Positions 17,401 through 25,325 of a stretch of 64,000 nucleotides of DNA are shown here, piece after piece. Source of the DNA: Hymenobacter metallilatus. Lineage in GTDB: Bacteria > Bacteroidota > Bacteroidia > Cytophagales > Hymenobacteraceae. The stretch covers positions 558,001 through 622,000 of the forward strand of contig NZ_RWIS01000001.1 in assembly GCF_003944705.1 (NCBI RefSeq), in the 5' to 3' direction. Each line of letters begins with the position of its first letter. Positions within the stretch are counted from its first letter, which is position 1. Made by a program: the position numbers and the translations under genes. The notes under the pieces are model-generated. The model ran no database searches and was not told where the DNA came from. It worked only from the letters and a program-made list of their open reading frames with translations.

Positions 17401-19286
17401 GGCAACAGGATGGCGTCATACTGCTGATGCAGAGCCGTATAAGTTGCGCCGGCTTGCAGCAGTTCAGTCAGGCGAGTGGTGTGCTGCACCCACGCTGCAT
17501 CGGCCACGGCAACACCGGCCAGCGGCGGAGCCAATTGGGCATGGCGGGCGGCGGGCAGAAGCTTTTCGGCAGCGGCACGGTCAGCGGGAGTAGTGAGCCC
17601 CAGGAGCGTAGCCAGGTTTTCGGCCTGGACCTGCACGGCCTGCACGGCCGCCAGGGCGGCGGGCAGCTGGCTGGTGAGGACGGCCTGGGCGGCGGGCAAT
17701 AACACCGTCAGCTCACTGCCCCAGAACAGCAGCTGTTTGGGCGAACCGGTTTTCTGCAGGGTGGCCTGCAGGCGGGTGGCCTGGGCTTCGGCGCGGGCCG
17801 CATCGGCATCGGTCCAGGCAGCCAGGCCGGAGAAGGCAAGGCGGGGCAGCTCCACCGCGCCCCGCTCTTCGGCCAGGCGCAGCAGCTCGCCGGCCACCTG
17901 CTGGGCGGTACGGCGGCTGCGGCCGATGGGCGCATTCACGGCCAGGGCGTAGTCGTTGAGGGCCTGGCGGTAGCGGGGCAGCTGGGCTATCTGGTCTTCC
18001 ACGCCGGCGGCCGAAGCGGGCCGGCCGAGGCTCAGGGTTTGGCGCAGCTCGTCGTGGAGGGCTTTTTTGTTGGCTTTGTGGCTGTGCAGCTCCAGGCAGG
18101 CCGCGCCCAGCCCCAGGGCGTCGAGGCGGCGCTTTACCACTTCCAGCGCGGCCATCTTTTCGGCCACGAACAGCACCTTCTTCCCCGCCCCTATGGCTTC
18201 GGCCAGCAGGTTGGCAATGGTCTGCGACTTGCCGGTACCGGGCGGGCCCTGCACCACCAGGTTGCGCCCTTCCTGCACCGCCAGCAGCGCCAGCAGCTGC
18301 GACGAGTCGGCATCCAGCACTTGGTGCAGCTCTGCGGCGGAGCTTTCGGTGTCCAGAAAAGCCGTGTCGCCCACCGTGGGGGCCGCGTCGCGGAAGCCGG
18401 TATCGGGGCCCAGCAGAGCCTCCATGGCGGGGTGGCCGAGCAGCGGATTGCCGGCAGGCCAGGTGGCGGGGTCCAGGTCGCGGTAGAGCAGGAACTTGCC
18501 GAAGGAGAAAAACCCCAGGGCCATGCTGTCGGGGGCTACCTGCCAGCGCGGGAAGCCGGCCACGGCGGCCGCTACGGCCCCGTAATAGTCGGCCAGGGGC
18601 ATTTCTTCCTCCAGCAGCGGCAGCCCCAGGCCGAAGCCGGCTTTCAGCTTGGCCTGCAAACTCAGGTTGCTTTCAATTTCGGCCCCGGTGTAGCGCAGCT
18701 TAAACCGCTCGGCGGCAGTGCCGCGCTCCAGCAGCACCGGCACCAGCACCAGCGGGGCCTGCCGGGCCTCCCCGGCGCTGTCGGCCTCGTACCAGTTCAG
18801 CATCCCCAGAGCCAGGTACAGGATGTTCACGCCCTGCTCTTCCAGGCTGGTGCGGGCGGTGTAGTAGGTGTTCAGCAGGCGGCTTTCCAGCTTTCCGGGC
18901 AGCTCGGCGGTTTGCAGCTTGTTGTCGGTAGGGTCGGCGGCCAGCGCGGCGGCCGTGCTCAGCTGCGCGGGCGTTGCTACGGCGGGCACCGGCAGCCCCA
19001 GGGCCGAGGCTCGGCGGGCAGCCCGTTCGGGGTCCCCCTTCCAGCCAGCAGGCACGGGCTGGGCTGCTTCCGGCACGGGCGCAAATACCAGGGGCCGGGA
19101 CTTCTGCACCAGCCGCTCCCACACGGCCTCCGCCTGCTCACCTACTACTTCCACTCCCCGCACTTTTGAGGGCCGGAAGTTGAGCAGCGGGTTGCGTAGG
19201 CCCAGATCCAGCAGCTCCTGGCGGGAAGCTTCGAGGCGGGTAGTAAGGGCGGCGGCAGCGGCGGATAAATCGGTAGTGGATTCCAT
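14427..19286 (-). CDS. DUF4011 superfamily 1 helicase with Vsr-like nuclease domain and DUF3320
   Basis: A 1619-residue protein. The N-terminus (SRQELLDLGLRNPLLNFRP) is the DUF4011 start. The SF1/UPF1-type helicase core has Walker A GPPGTGKSQT at about residue 350, motif II/III VVFDEASQVKP and VVGDSKQLPPTSFF at about 1000, and motifs V-VI QGDERDVILISIGYG and NVLITRARQRCEVF at about 1200-1250. A PD-(D/E)xK nuclease of the MTES_1575/Vsr-like type follows at about 1325-1385 (IDLAVV, GIECDGAMYHS, RIWSTDWF), then an acidic linker and a DUF3320-like tail. I start at the ATG at 19286 (MESTTDLSA). It is a single-gene unit beside a RAYT and repeats. Its function is unproven; architecture suggests DNA processing or defence. 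An in-frame Pro/Gly-rich insertion is at about 16964-17010. Confidence 0.88.
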   Translation of the reverse strand: MESTTDLSAAAAALTTRLEASRQELLDLGLRNPLLNFRPSKVRGVEVVGEQAEAVWERLVQKSRPLVFAPVPEAAQPVPAGWKGDPERAARRASALGLPVPAVATPAQLSTAAALAADPTDNKLQTAELPGKLESRLLNTYYTARTSLEEQGVNILYLALGMLNWYEADSAGEARQAPLVLVPVLLERGTAAERFKLRYTGAEIESNLSLQAKLKAGFGLGLPLLEEEMPLADYYGAVAAAVAGFPRWQVAPDSMALGFFSFGKFLLYRDLDPATWPAGNPLLGHPAMEALLGPDTGFRDAAPTVGDTAFLDTESSAAELHQVLDADSSQLLALLAVQEGRNLVVQGPPGTGKSQTIANLLAEAIGAGKKVLFVAEKMAALEVVKRRLDALGLGAACLELHSHKANKKALHDELRQTLSLGRPASAAGVEDQIAQLPRYRQALNDYALAVNAPIGRSRRTAQQVAGELLRLAEERGAVELPRLAFSGLAAWTDADAARAEAQATRLQATLQKTGSPKQLLFWGSELTVLLPAAQAVLTSQLPAALAAVQAVQVQAENLATLLGLTTPADRAAAEKLLPAARHAQLAPPLAGVAVADAAWVQHTTRLTELLQAGATYTALHQQYDAILLPEAWDQQLLPERAALLSYGDKWWNFLSGDYRRARQRLQSLWRGPLPKDAAELLPVIDAIHEATRHRQTLTEADAWAGSLFGTAWQGLRSNWPAITKTQEYLTLTHQRISRGELPKELLGYLTQKAEAQTSQSFGSPYSPERGAGGEVTHPQNLAAQLSALETSLTQHRAALQVVVDSLQLNEARRFGPEGRLQFQPFATQQHTLAAWAADVPALRMMTEWNNVAASVQQEQLPELLLLAETWPAAPRFLAAAVRQTWLEYLQRQAYEQHPALRQFERASHEELAARFRQADQDSLYHNRIRALRRHHEGLPHPQAGGQMLILKNEFAKKARHKPLRRLMEEAGRAIQAIKPVFMMSPLSVAGYLPPGAVEFDLVVFDEASQVKPVDALGAIARGRQLVVVGDSKQLPPTSFFDSLTGAGEEADEENVTADIQSILELCKARQMPERMLRWHYRSLHQSLIAASNHLFYEDKLVIFPSPGGQGQLGLVYHQLPETYYERGTTRTNPLEAQAVAEAVLQHARTTPRLTLGVVAFSTAQRQAIQDALEKLRRQHPETESFFNRHPHEPFFIKNLENVQGDERDVILISIGYGRTKDGYLTMSFGPLNGEGGERRLNVLITRARQRCEVFTNLTSDDLDLSRTRAKGVAALKTFLGFAQHGRLNQNEETGRAMESPFEEAVHRALTARGYVVRPQIGSQGFYIDLAVVDPDQPGRYVLGIECDGAMYHSARSARDRDRLRQQVLEAVGWRLHRIWSTDWFRDPARETERAVQAIEEARRHAVQDDPDEPEEPEEAAAETAGIEREELPAATQTLAEPYQVAQLPAAVGHRELHQHSLGQLANWLTLIVRIESPIHLDEATRRLGQASGATQVGARMRKAGRDAALLAANLRHLRQQGEFLWDISMQQPPLRDRSQLPAISRKLLFVAPEELARALRTVVEQSFALPREAVFLPTVRLLGFSRLSDDMRQQLDAVLAGLLASGEVVEVNGVLKPAS
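16964..17010 (-). repeat. In-frame palindromic insertion inside the helicase gene
   Basis: A C-rich/G-rich partial palindrome (ccctctccggggaataagggg) adds the peptide SPYSPERGAGGEVTHP between two helical parts of the helicase protein. Peptides of the form SPxSxERGxGGEV are known to me as recurrent insertions in Bacteroidota proteins, so this looks like a mobile palindromic element tolerated in frame. This rests on recalled pattern, not a search. Confidence 0.5.
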
Positions 19287-19360
19287 GCTAGCGGAACAGA
19301 AAAGCGGGCCGGATGGGCTCCGGATCAAGTATAGGGCTACGCCTGCTGAGGCGCAAGCAA

Positions 19361-19401
19361 AAGCCCGGCACTCCGGCAGACTTACCGGGGTGCCGGGCCT
19401 T
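19361..19401 (-). terminator. Hairpin downstream of the amino-acid permease
   Basis: A 15-16 bp stem (AGCCCGGCACTCCGG with CCGGGGTGCCGGGCCT, one mismatch) 24 bases after the permease stop on the minus strand, followed by a short T-rich stretch. Confidence 0.7.
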
Positions 19402-19424
19402 GCAGCAGCCGTAGTAGGAGGCTA

Positions 19425-21179
19425 CTACGCTGCTTTCTTCAGCCCCAGCTTGCTGTGCTTATAGCCGTAGTTGAAGTATAAGGCCAGCCCGATAATCAGC
19501 CACCCAAAGAAGAGTAACCAGTTGTTGATGCCCAGCTGAGTCATTAGGTAGAGGTTGGTGAGCAGGCCCAGCACCGGTAGCAAACTCAGGCGCTTGCGGA
19601 ACGACAGCCAAGCCAGGCCCAGGCAAAACCCAAAGAACACCAGCATCGGGATGTAGTGCCGCGCTTCCTCGTAGCCGCTGCCCAGGGCCGCGGTAAACTC
19701 CTTGATGCCCGCCTGGTTGTACACCGCCAGCAGCACCGCACCCACCAGCAGCACCAACGGCACCAGAAACTGCCCATTGATATAGGGTACCTTGAAGCGG
19801 GCGTCGCTCTGGCCGAGCGGATCAATGATGAGGATGCCCCCGCATACCAGGGCAAAGGCAAACAGCGTCCCGATGCTCGTCAGGTCAATTACCAGGTCCA
19901 TGTTCAGCAGCATGGCCGGCACGCCCACGCAAAAGCCCGTTACAATAGTGCTGAACGAAGGTGTGTGGAACCTGGGGTGCACCCGGGAAAACACCGGGGG
20001 CAGCAGGCCGTCCCGGCTCATGGTCATCCAGATGCGGGGCTGGCCAATCTGGAACACCAGCAGCACCGAGGCCATGGCCAGCACCGCCGACACGGCCACC
20101 ACGCCGCCCAGCCACTTTACGCCCACTTTGTTGAACACGTAGGCCAGGGGGTCGCCCACGGCCAGCTCCTTGTAGTTCACCATGCCGGTAAGCACCAGCG
20201 TGATAATCACGTAGAGTATGGTGCAGATGATGAGGGCGTAAATCATGGCCCGGGGCAGGTCGCGCTGGGGGTTCTTGCACTCCTCGGCCGTCGTCGAAAT
20301 AGCATCGAAGCCGATGTAGGCAAAGAATACCGCCGACACTCCTTTCAGCACGCCCCCGATGCCGTTGGGGGCAAAGGGGCTCCAGTTTTCGGGCTGCACG
20401 TAGAACGCGCCCACCAGAATCACCACGGCTACTACCACCAGCTTCAGGGCTACCAGCAGGTTGCTGGCGTTCTTGCTTTCTTTGATACCCACGTACACCA
20501 GGGCCGTAATAGCCAGCGTGATAAGCCCGGCCGGCAGGTCCAGCACCAGCCGCAGGCCGCCGCCCAGCTCGGGGGCCGCGGCCCAGGCTTTGTAACCTTC
20601 CAGCTGCGCGGGTGAGGCCTCGGTGAGAGGTTTGCCGGCCTGCATCAGGGCCAGTACCTCGTTGTGGTATTTGTGGGCACTCTGCATGCCCATGGTCAGC
20701 CAGACGGGCAGGTCCAGCCCGACCCCGCTCAGCAGCCCGGTAAAGTAGTCTGACCACGAAATAGCCACTACGATATTGCCCACGGCGTACTCCATAATCA
20801 GGGCCCAGCCAATAATCCAGGCGGCCAGCTCCCCGAAAGAGGCGTAGGCATAGGTGTAGGCCGAGCCGCTTACGGGAATAGTAGCCGCAAACTGGGCGTA
20901 GCACAAGGCCGAGAAGGCACAGGCAATGGCTGTAAACACGAACAGCAGCGACACGGCCGGCCCCCCATCGTGGGAGGCATTGCCGATGGTGCTGAAAATG
21001 CCGGCCCCAATAACGGCGGCAATGCCCAGAGCCGTCAGGTCGCGGACGGTAAGGTGGCGGGCCAAACCGCCTCCGTGGCCGTGTCCGTCAGCATCGGCAG
21101 GTGGGTTGTGCAGAATGTCGTCAAGGCTCTTGCGGCGGAACAAGCCGGTGGAGCGGGCAGGGGGAATCTGAGTAGACAA
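19425..21179 (-). CDS. APC-family amino-acid permease
   Basis: An inner-membrane secondary transporter of about 584 residues with 12-14 hydrophobic segments. LTALGIAAVIGAGIFSTIGNA is the conserved first-helix block of the APC/cationic amino-acid transporter (CAT) group, and FFAYIGFDAISTTAEECKNPQRDLPRAM is the diagnostic helix-6/loop motif of the CAT type. A cytoplasmic N-terminus of about 45 residues precedes the first helix, with a His/Gly-rich patch. I start at a TTG at 21179 (STQIPPARSTGLFRR); an in-frame ATG at 21239 would add 20 residues. The C-terminal ASKLGLKKAA is basic. The substrate is inferred only as amino acids. Confidence 0.85.
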   Translation of the reverse strand: MSTQIPPARSTGLFRRKSLDDILHNPPADADGHGHGGGLARHLTVRDLTALGIAAVIGAGIFSTIGNASHDGGPAVSLLFVFTAIACAFSALCYAQFAATIPVSGSAYTYAYASFGELAAWIIGWALIMEYAVGNIVVAISWSDYFTGLLSGVGLDLPVWLTMGMQSAHKYHNEVLALMQAGKPLTEASPAQLEGYKAWAAAPELGGGLRLVLDLPAGLITLAITALVYVGIKESKNASNLLVALKLVVVAVVILVGAFYVQPENWSPFAPNGIGGVLKGVSAVFFAYIGFDAISTTAEECKNPQRDLPRAMIYALIICTILYVIITLVLTGMVNYKELAVGDPLAYVFNKVGVKWLGGVVAVSAVLAMASVLLVFQIGQPRIWMTMSRDGLLPPVFSRVHPRFHTPSFSTIVTGFCVGVPAMLLNMDLVIDLTSIGTLFAFALVCGGILIIDPLGQSDARFKVPYINGQFLVPLVLLVGAVLLAVYNQAGIKEFTAALGSGYEEARHYIPMLVFFGFCLGLAWLSFRKRLSLLPVLGLLTNLYLMTQLGINNWLLFFGWLIIGLALYFNYGYKHSKLGLKKAA

Positions 21180-21737
21180 GGTGTTGGGGAGGGGTTGAAA
21201 GAGGGGCAAAAGATACAGAATAATGCCGGGCGGCTGCACGTTACTCCCCCGGGGTCCTGGCTGTCAGCTGTCCTCCTGCTTTGTCCCGCTCCGTTTCCCT
21301 TCCTCAACCCTGCCCGCCCACCTGAACCGATGTGACGCCCGCGCCCGGTAGCCACCACTGCGTAGTCTGCACTTAGGTAGTGTCGGTTTCACGGCGTTTT
21401 TGGAAAAAGGAAGCCGGTAGGTATCGGTAGCGCCACCCGGGGCTATTGTGCGGTTGTGCAACCCGGACCCGATACTGGGCGGAGCCATCCTGGAGTCCGA
21501 GGAACATCACTCGCCAGCCGTTATGCCACATTTGCTGCACCTGGGCCCTCTGCCGCTCCGGCTGGCTACCATCAAGTTTGTGGCACCCGAAATCAGCGGC
21601 AGCCAGATAGAGAGCCTAACCTCACCGGTGTAGCCCCTAGCTCCCCAAAGCTGCGCCGCCTGCGTATCTTTCCCGCACCCCTGGGGGTTACGGGCTGCCG
21701 CCCTACCCCGGGGCCTGATTCAACAAACATCCTGCCC
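21180..21737. other. Intergenic region without a recognised gene
   Basis: This divergent gap of about 560 bases lies between the permease and the first Cys-domain gene. An open frame reaches back to 21456 ahead of the ATG at 21738, but its residues look like chance translation. I see no RNA gene, no repeat arms and no convincing promoter box. Confidence 0.5.
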
Positions 21738-22433
21738 ATGGCCTTCTCCGTCCCTACTCCCTGCTCCCAACCCTGGGCCGATATGACGCCTACCGCCGAC
21801 GGCCGTTTCTGCGGCAGCTGCCAGCACGAAGTCGTGGATTTTTCGCGCCTGAGCGAAGCCGAAATAATGGCCTGGCTGGCGCAGCCCCGCACGGGGAGCA
21901 TCTGCGGGTTTTTCCGGGCGGGGCAGTTTGCGCCGGTAGCGGCGGCACCCCGGCCGCGCTGGCAGCGGTGGATACTGGCGGCCGTGGCAGTGCTGGGGCT
22001 AAAACCGGCTGTGCTAACGGCCGAAGCCGCAACGCCCCCGCAGCCCGATCCTACTGGTGCTACCGAGCAGGCTGGCCGCTACGCTGCGCCCAAGGGTACT
22101 GTTACCATCCGGGGGCGGGTGCTCGACGATTCTACCGGCCTGGGAGTGGCGGGAGCAGAGGTTTTTATTGGTGACACCAACTACGGGGCCGTGACGGATG
22201 CGCAGGGCAACTTCAGCTTCACAATGCCGCAGAAATGGGCTCCGGTGCAAAAGAATCGGGTGCAGCTACGGGTGCAGGGTAGCCCGTTCGAGTTCAAACG
22301 GCAAACCGTGGCCGTAGCCGTTTCACCCGCACCCAGACCGCTTATCATCCGGCTGCAATCTGTGGAGGGTCGGGGAAATATCATGGGCAAAATCATGCGG
22401 CACGACCCGCCGCAGAAGCCGCCGTTGCGGTAA
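21738..22433 (+). CDS. Cys-rich N-domain / CarboxypepD_reg-like protein 1
   Basis: A 231-residue protein, the first of three tandem paralogues. Residues about 5-65 form a small domain with the pattern PC-x(3)-W-x(2)-MTP...GRFCGSCQ...VVDFS...AWL...ICGFF...Q. Its four cysteines could bind a metal or cofactor. A single hydrophobic segment follows (about residues 75-92, WILAAVAVLGLKPAVL). After a Pro/Ala linker there is a carboxypeptidase-regulatory-like beta domain (TIRGRVLDDSTGLGVAGAEVF...GAVTDAQGNFSFTMP). The predicted topology is Cys domain inside and beta domain in the periplasm. The role is unknown; related Cys domains occur at the start of some Bacteroidota TonB-like proteins, from memory. 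ATG at 21738. Confidence 0.75.
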   Translation: MAFSVPTPCSQPWADMTPTADGRFCGSCQHEVVDFSRLSEAEIMAWLAQPRTGSICGFFRAGQFAPVAAAPRPRWQRWILAAVAVLGLKPAVLTAEAATPPQPDPTGATEQAGRYAAPKGTVTIRGRVLDDSTGLGVAGAEVFIGDTNYGAVTDAQGNFSFTMPQKWAPVQKNRVQLRVQGSPFEFKRQTVAVAVSPAPRPLIIRLQSVEGRGNIMGKIMRHDPPQKPPLR

Positions 22434-22511
22434 CTACCTGTTTTTTCTCAGGGCCGCGTGTGGAATCCGGAGCGGTTCAGCATCAGACAGGCCGAACCTT
22501 ACGCTGCTGTT

Positions 22512-23222
22512 ATGCCTACCCGCCTCACCGTCTCCATTCCCGAGCCCTGCCACGAAAACTGGCAGGCCATGACGCCCGCCGCCCAGGGCCGCCACTGCGC
22601 CGCCTGCAGCCAGGTAGTCGTGGACTTTACCCGTATGACCGACGCCGAGGTGGTAGCCTACCTGAGCCGGCCCACCGGCCCGGGCTGCGGCCGGTTTCGG
22701 GCCGAGCAGTTGAGCCGCCCGCTGCGGGCTACGGCCGAAGCGCCAGCTTCACGCCGGTGGCTGGCCGCCGCGCTGGCTGTGTTAGGAGTTGGAGCAACCG
22801 TGCCGGCAGTGGCGCAAACCAAGCCGGCCGCGCCGGTGGAGCACCAGATTTTGATGGGTGTTCCACTAGTCCCGGAGGCGGTTGTAAAGCCCATACCTAG
22901 CATCCGGGGTCAGGTAACGGATGCGGCTACGGGCGAGGCGTTGCCCGGGGTGACGGTATTATTGCATGGCTTGCAAATTAGTGTAAGCACCCGCTCAGAT
23001 GGCACTTTTGAGTTACTTCTTCCTACCTCTTTCACCCTAGGCCAAATAGTGGAATTTCATTCTATTGGGTTTGTAGCCGAAGAGCATAGTGTAGGCTCAG
23101 TGCTTGCGCAGAACGGTTCAGCCACCATACAGCTAAGCCCGGATGTAAAAGGTGGATTGAACTACTCTCCCATCTATTCTCCCAATGGCCTATGGCAACG
23201 GTTAATCAGCTTGTTCCGGTAA
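22512..23222 (+). CDS. Cys-rich N-domain / CarboxypepD_reg-like protein 2
   Basis: A 236-residue paralogue of the preceding gene, 78 bases downstream. Its N-terminal domain reads PCHENWQAMTP...GRHCAACSQVVVDFTRMTDAEVVAYL...GCGRFRAEQL, with the same four-cysteine layout. A hydrophobic helix (WLAAALAVLGVGATVPAVA) follows, then SIRGQVTDAATGEALPGVTVLL...STRSDGTFELLLP, the CarboxypepD_reg-like domain. The ATG at 22512 gives a start matching its neighbour; the frame runs further upstream but those residues have no counterpart in the paralogues. It is probably co-transcribed with them. Confidence 0.75.
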   Translation: MPTRLTVSIPEPCHENWQAMTPAAQGRHCAACSQVVVDFTRMTDAEVVAYLSRPTGPGCGRFRAEQLSRPLRATAEAPASRRWLAAALAVLGVGATVPAVAQTKPAAPVEHQILMGVPLVPEAVVKPIPSIRGQVTDAATGEALPGVTVLLHGLQISVSTRSDGTFELLLPTSFTLGQIVEFHSIGFVAEEHSVGSVLAQNGSATIQLSPDVKGGLNYSPIYSPNGLWQRLISLFR

Positions 23223-23271
23223 AAAGCAGCCGTTAGCTTTAACATGTATTCCCCTTCTATTGCCAGTTTCG

Positions 23272-24048
23272 ATGCCGCGCCACGCTACTATCCTGCAAAT
23301 TACCGAGCCCTGTCACGAAAACTGGGCGAATATGACGCCCGCCGCCCAGGGCCGCCACTGCGGCAGCTGCAACAAAACGGTGGTGGATTTTACTTCTCTG
23401 ACCGATGCCGAAGTGGTAGCGTGGCTGGCCCGCCACAGTGGCCCCGTATGCGGCCGGCTGTGGGCAGGTCAGTTGGATAGGGCACTAATGCCAGCCGCCG
23501 TACCGGCGCCCCGGTGGCGCATGTGGCTGGCCGCCGGACTGGCCGTGCTGGGTGGGCGGCAGTTGCTGCCAGACGTGGCGGAAGCTCAAACTGTACAAGT
23601 TGTTCAGCGCGTTGCTTTCAACCGTATCAACGAGTCACCAGAACCGCATACTCCGCTGCACAGCATCACCATACAGGGGCGGGTTGTAGATAATAATACT
23701 GGTGAAGGCATTCCTTTTGCCTCCCTGGGCTTGCAGAGGACAGAAGTAGGTTGTCTTACGGATGAGCACGGATATTTTACCTGTGAAGTCCCGGCGAAAC
23801 GGCTAAATAAATTCCCCACCGATACCCTTATTGCACTGGCTCTGGGATTCGAGCGGTACGAAATACCGCTTGATTTTGCCACGATACCGACTCTCATTAA
23901 ACTTAACGTAATGATGCAGGCTAAACCACAGAGTGAAGCAGCAATTATGACGGGAATGATAGTTGTGCGAAAATCACCGAACACACCTGCCGATACTCTT
24001 TCGACCGGCTCACCTCAAGCGGACCGTAAGCGGCAAAAAAAGCGCTGA
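23272..24048 (+). CDS. Cys-rich N-domain / CarboxypepD_reg-like protein 3
   Basis: A 258-residue third paralogue, 49 bases after the second. The Cys domain reads PCHENWANMTP...GRHCGSCNKTVVDFTSLTDAEVVAWL...VCGRLWAGQL, followed by a helix (WLAAGLAVLGGRQLL) and TIQGRVVDNNTGEGIPFASLGL...CLTDEHGYFTCEVP. The C-terminus is longer and basic (ADRKRQKKR). The first 60 residues are more alike among the three proteins than the beta domains, which suggests duplication followed by divergence of the exported part. I chose the ATG at 23272; a TTG at 23260 is possible. The function is unknown. Confidence 0.72.
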   Translation: MPRHATILQITEPCHENWANMTPAAQGRHCGSCNKTVVDFTSLTDAEVVAWLARHSGPVCGRLWAGQLDRALMPAAVPAPRWRMWLAAGLAVLGGRQLLPDVAEAQTVQVVQRVAFNRINESPEPHTPLHSITIQGRVVDNNTGEGIPFASLGLQRTEVGCLTDEHGYFTCEVPAKRLNKFPTDTLIALALGFERYEIPLDFATIPTLIKLNVMMQAKPQSEAAIMTGMIVVRKSPNTPADTLSTGSPQADRKRQKKR

Positions 24049-24110
24049 CAACCACTGAAACCTACCCGCCCACCAAACCTTTCGGTCCGGAAATGCCTTA
24101 TTCCGGCAGT

Positions 24111-25220
24111 ATGAAGAACATCCTGCTGGCTACCTTATGGCTACTTGCGGCCGCGGGCTGCGCCCTGAAGCCGACCAACAAATTCGATGTGTTCACGGAG
24201 CGGGCCCAGCTGCCCCAGGAAGAAGCCGTGCACAAGCAAAACTCCCTGGAGTGGTGGTATTTCACCGGCCACCTGCGCGACGTGAAAACCGGCGAGCAGT
24301 TTGGCGTGGAGTACGTGTTTTTCCATTTCAACCTGACCGGGAAGCGCGACTGGCAGATGGTCAACTTCGCCCTCACCGACCCGCAGCGCCAGCAGTTTCG
24401 CTACGACTACAAGGTGCAGCGCCTGCCCCAACTGCTGGAGCCCCAGCTACCCATCAGCCTGAGCACTCAGAAAAAAGGGCAGCGCTGGACCCTCGGCGGC
24501 CAGACCGGCGAATACGTGCTTCAGGGCCGCATGGCGGACCATCCCGGCTACGCCATCAATCTGCGGACTACGCCCCACAAAGGGCTGCTGCTACACAGCG
24601 GCACCGGCTACGAAAACTACGGCGACGTGGCCCGGGCGGGCTACTACAGCTACCCACGTATGTCGGCTTCGGGCACAATTGAAGTAGACGGCAAAATGCA
24701 CGAGGTACAGGGCTACCTGTGGTACGACCGGCAGTGGAACTGCAACAGCGTCACCAATAAAGGCATTGGCTGGGACTGGTTTTCCCTGCAGCTGGATGAG
24801 CCGCTGCTAACGGAAAGCGGCCGGACCGACCCCACGGGAGCCGTAGGCCACCACGAAATCATGACCTACCAGTTGTTCGACCGGAACTCCAGCCGCACCG
24901 TGAGCGGCGGCACCTACAGCGGCGCAAGCCGAGGCAACGAGGTAGACCTGCAAGCCCAGGATTTTCAGCTCGAAGTGCTTGATTACTGGACCAGCCCCCA
25001 CTCCCGGCTCCGCTACCCCAGCAAGTGGCGCCTGCGCATCCCCAGCCAGGAGTACGACCTCACCCTTACGCCCCTGGTGGCCGACCAGGAGCTGACGCTC
25101 AAGCTCTTCGCCGGCATTAAAATGCACTACTGGGAAGGCATGTGCCGGGTAGAAGGCACTCACCACGGCCGCCCCGTAACCGGCAACAGCTACGTGGAGC
25201 TCACGAACCGAGGCAAGTAG
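24111..25220 (+). CDS. AttH / carotenoid 1,2-hydratase-like lipoprotein
   Basis: A 369-residue predicted lipoprotein: the signal peptide MKNILLATLWLLAAAGC ends in a lipobox Cys at residue 17. The mature protein opens with NSLEWWYFTGHL and later has WYDRQWN and GWDWFSLQL, blocks I associate with the lipocalin-like AttH/CrtC hydratase family. The two-lobed beta structure of that family fits the length. The activity may be carotenoid hydration or hydrolysis of another hydrophobic compound; no carotenoid gene is nearby. I use the ATG at 24111; an in-frame ATG at 24093 lies six codons upstream but places extra residues ahead of the signal. Its stop codon sits inside an inverted repeat shared with the convergent kinase gene. 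Confidence 0.75.
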   Translation: MKNILLATLWLLAAAGCALKPTNKFDVFTERAQLPQEEAVHKQNSLEWWYFTGHLRDVKTGEQFGVEYVFFHFNLTGKRDWQMVNFALTDPQRQQFRYDYKVQRLPQLLEPQLPISLSTQKKGQRWTLGGQTGEYVLQGRMADHPGYAINLRTTPHKGLLLHSGTGYENYGDVARAGYYSYPRMSASGTIEVDGKMHEVQGYLWYDRQWNCNSVTNKGIGWDWFSLQLDEPLLTESGRTDPTGAVGHHEIMTYQLFDRNSSRTVSGGTYSGASRGNEVDLQAQDFQLEVLDYWTSPHSRLRYPSKWRLRIPSQEYDLTLTPLVADQELTLKLFAGIKMHYWEGMCRVEGTHHGRPVTGNSYVELTNRGK

Positions 25221-25325
25221 TGCGTAGCTCCGCTTCGCGCACGAGCGGAGCGAGTATCCCGGTAGGGCACCGCGCGCGTGGGAACTCGCCTGCGGCTCGT
25301 GCGCGAAGCGGAACTGCGCGCTACT
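25217..25325. repeat. Inverted repeat joining two convergent genes
   Basis: An arm of about 30 bp (from 25217, GTAGTGCGTAGCTCCGCTTC) is repeated inverted at 25295-25325. The arms include the stop codons of the flanking lipoprotein gene (25218-25220) and kinase gene (25321-25323), so this hairpin is probably the shared terminator. An internal G/C-rich arm also pairs. Confidence 0.7.

Noticed and set aside
21456..21737. Long in-frame upstream extension of the first Cys-domain protein
   Set aside because: The extra 94 residues have no hydrophobic or motif pattern and no counterpart in the two paralogues, which all begin near the Cys domain.
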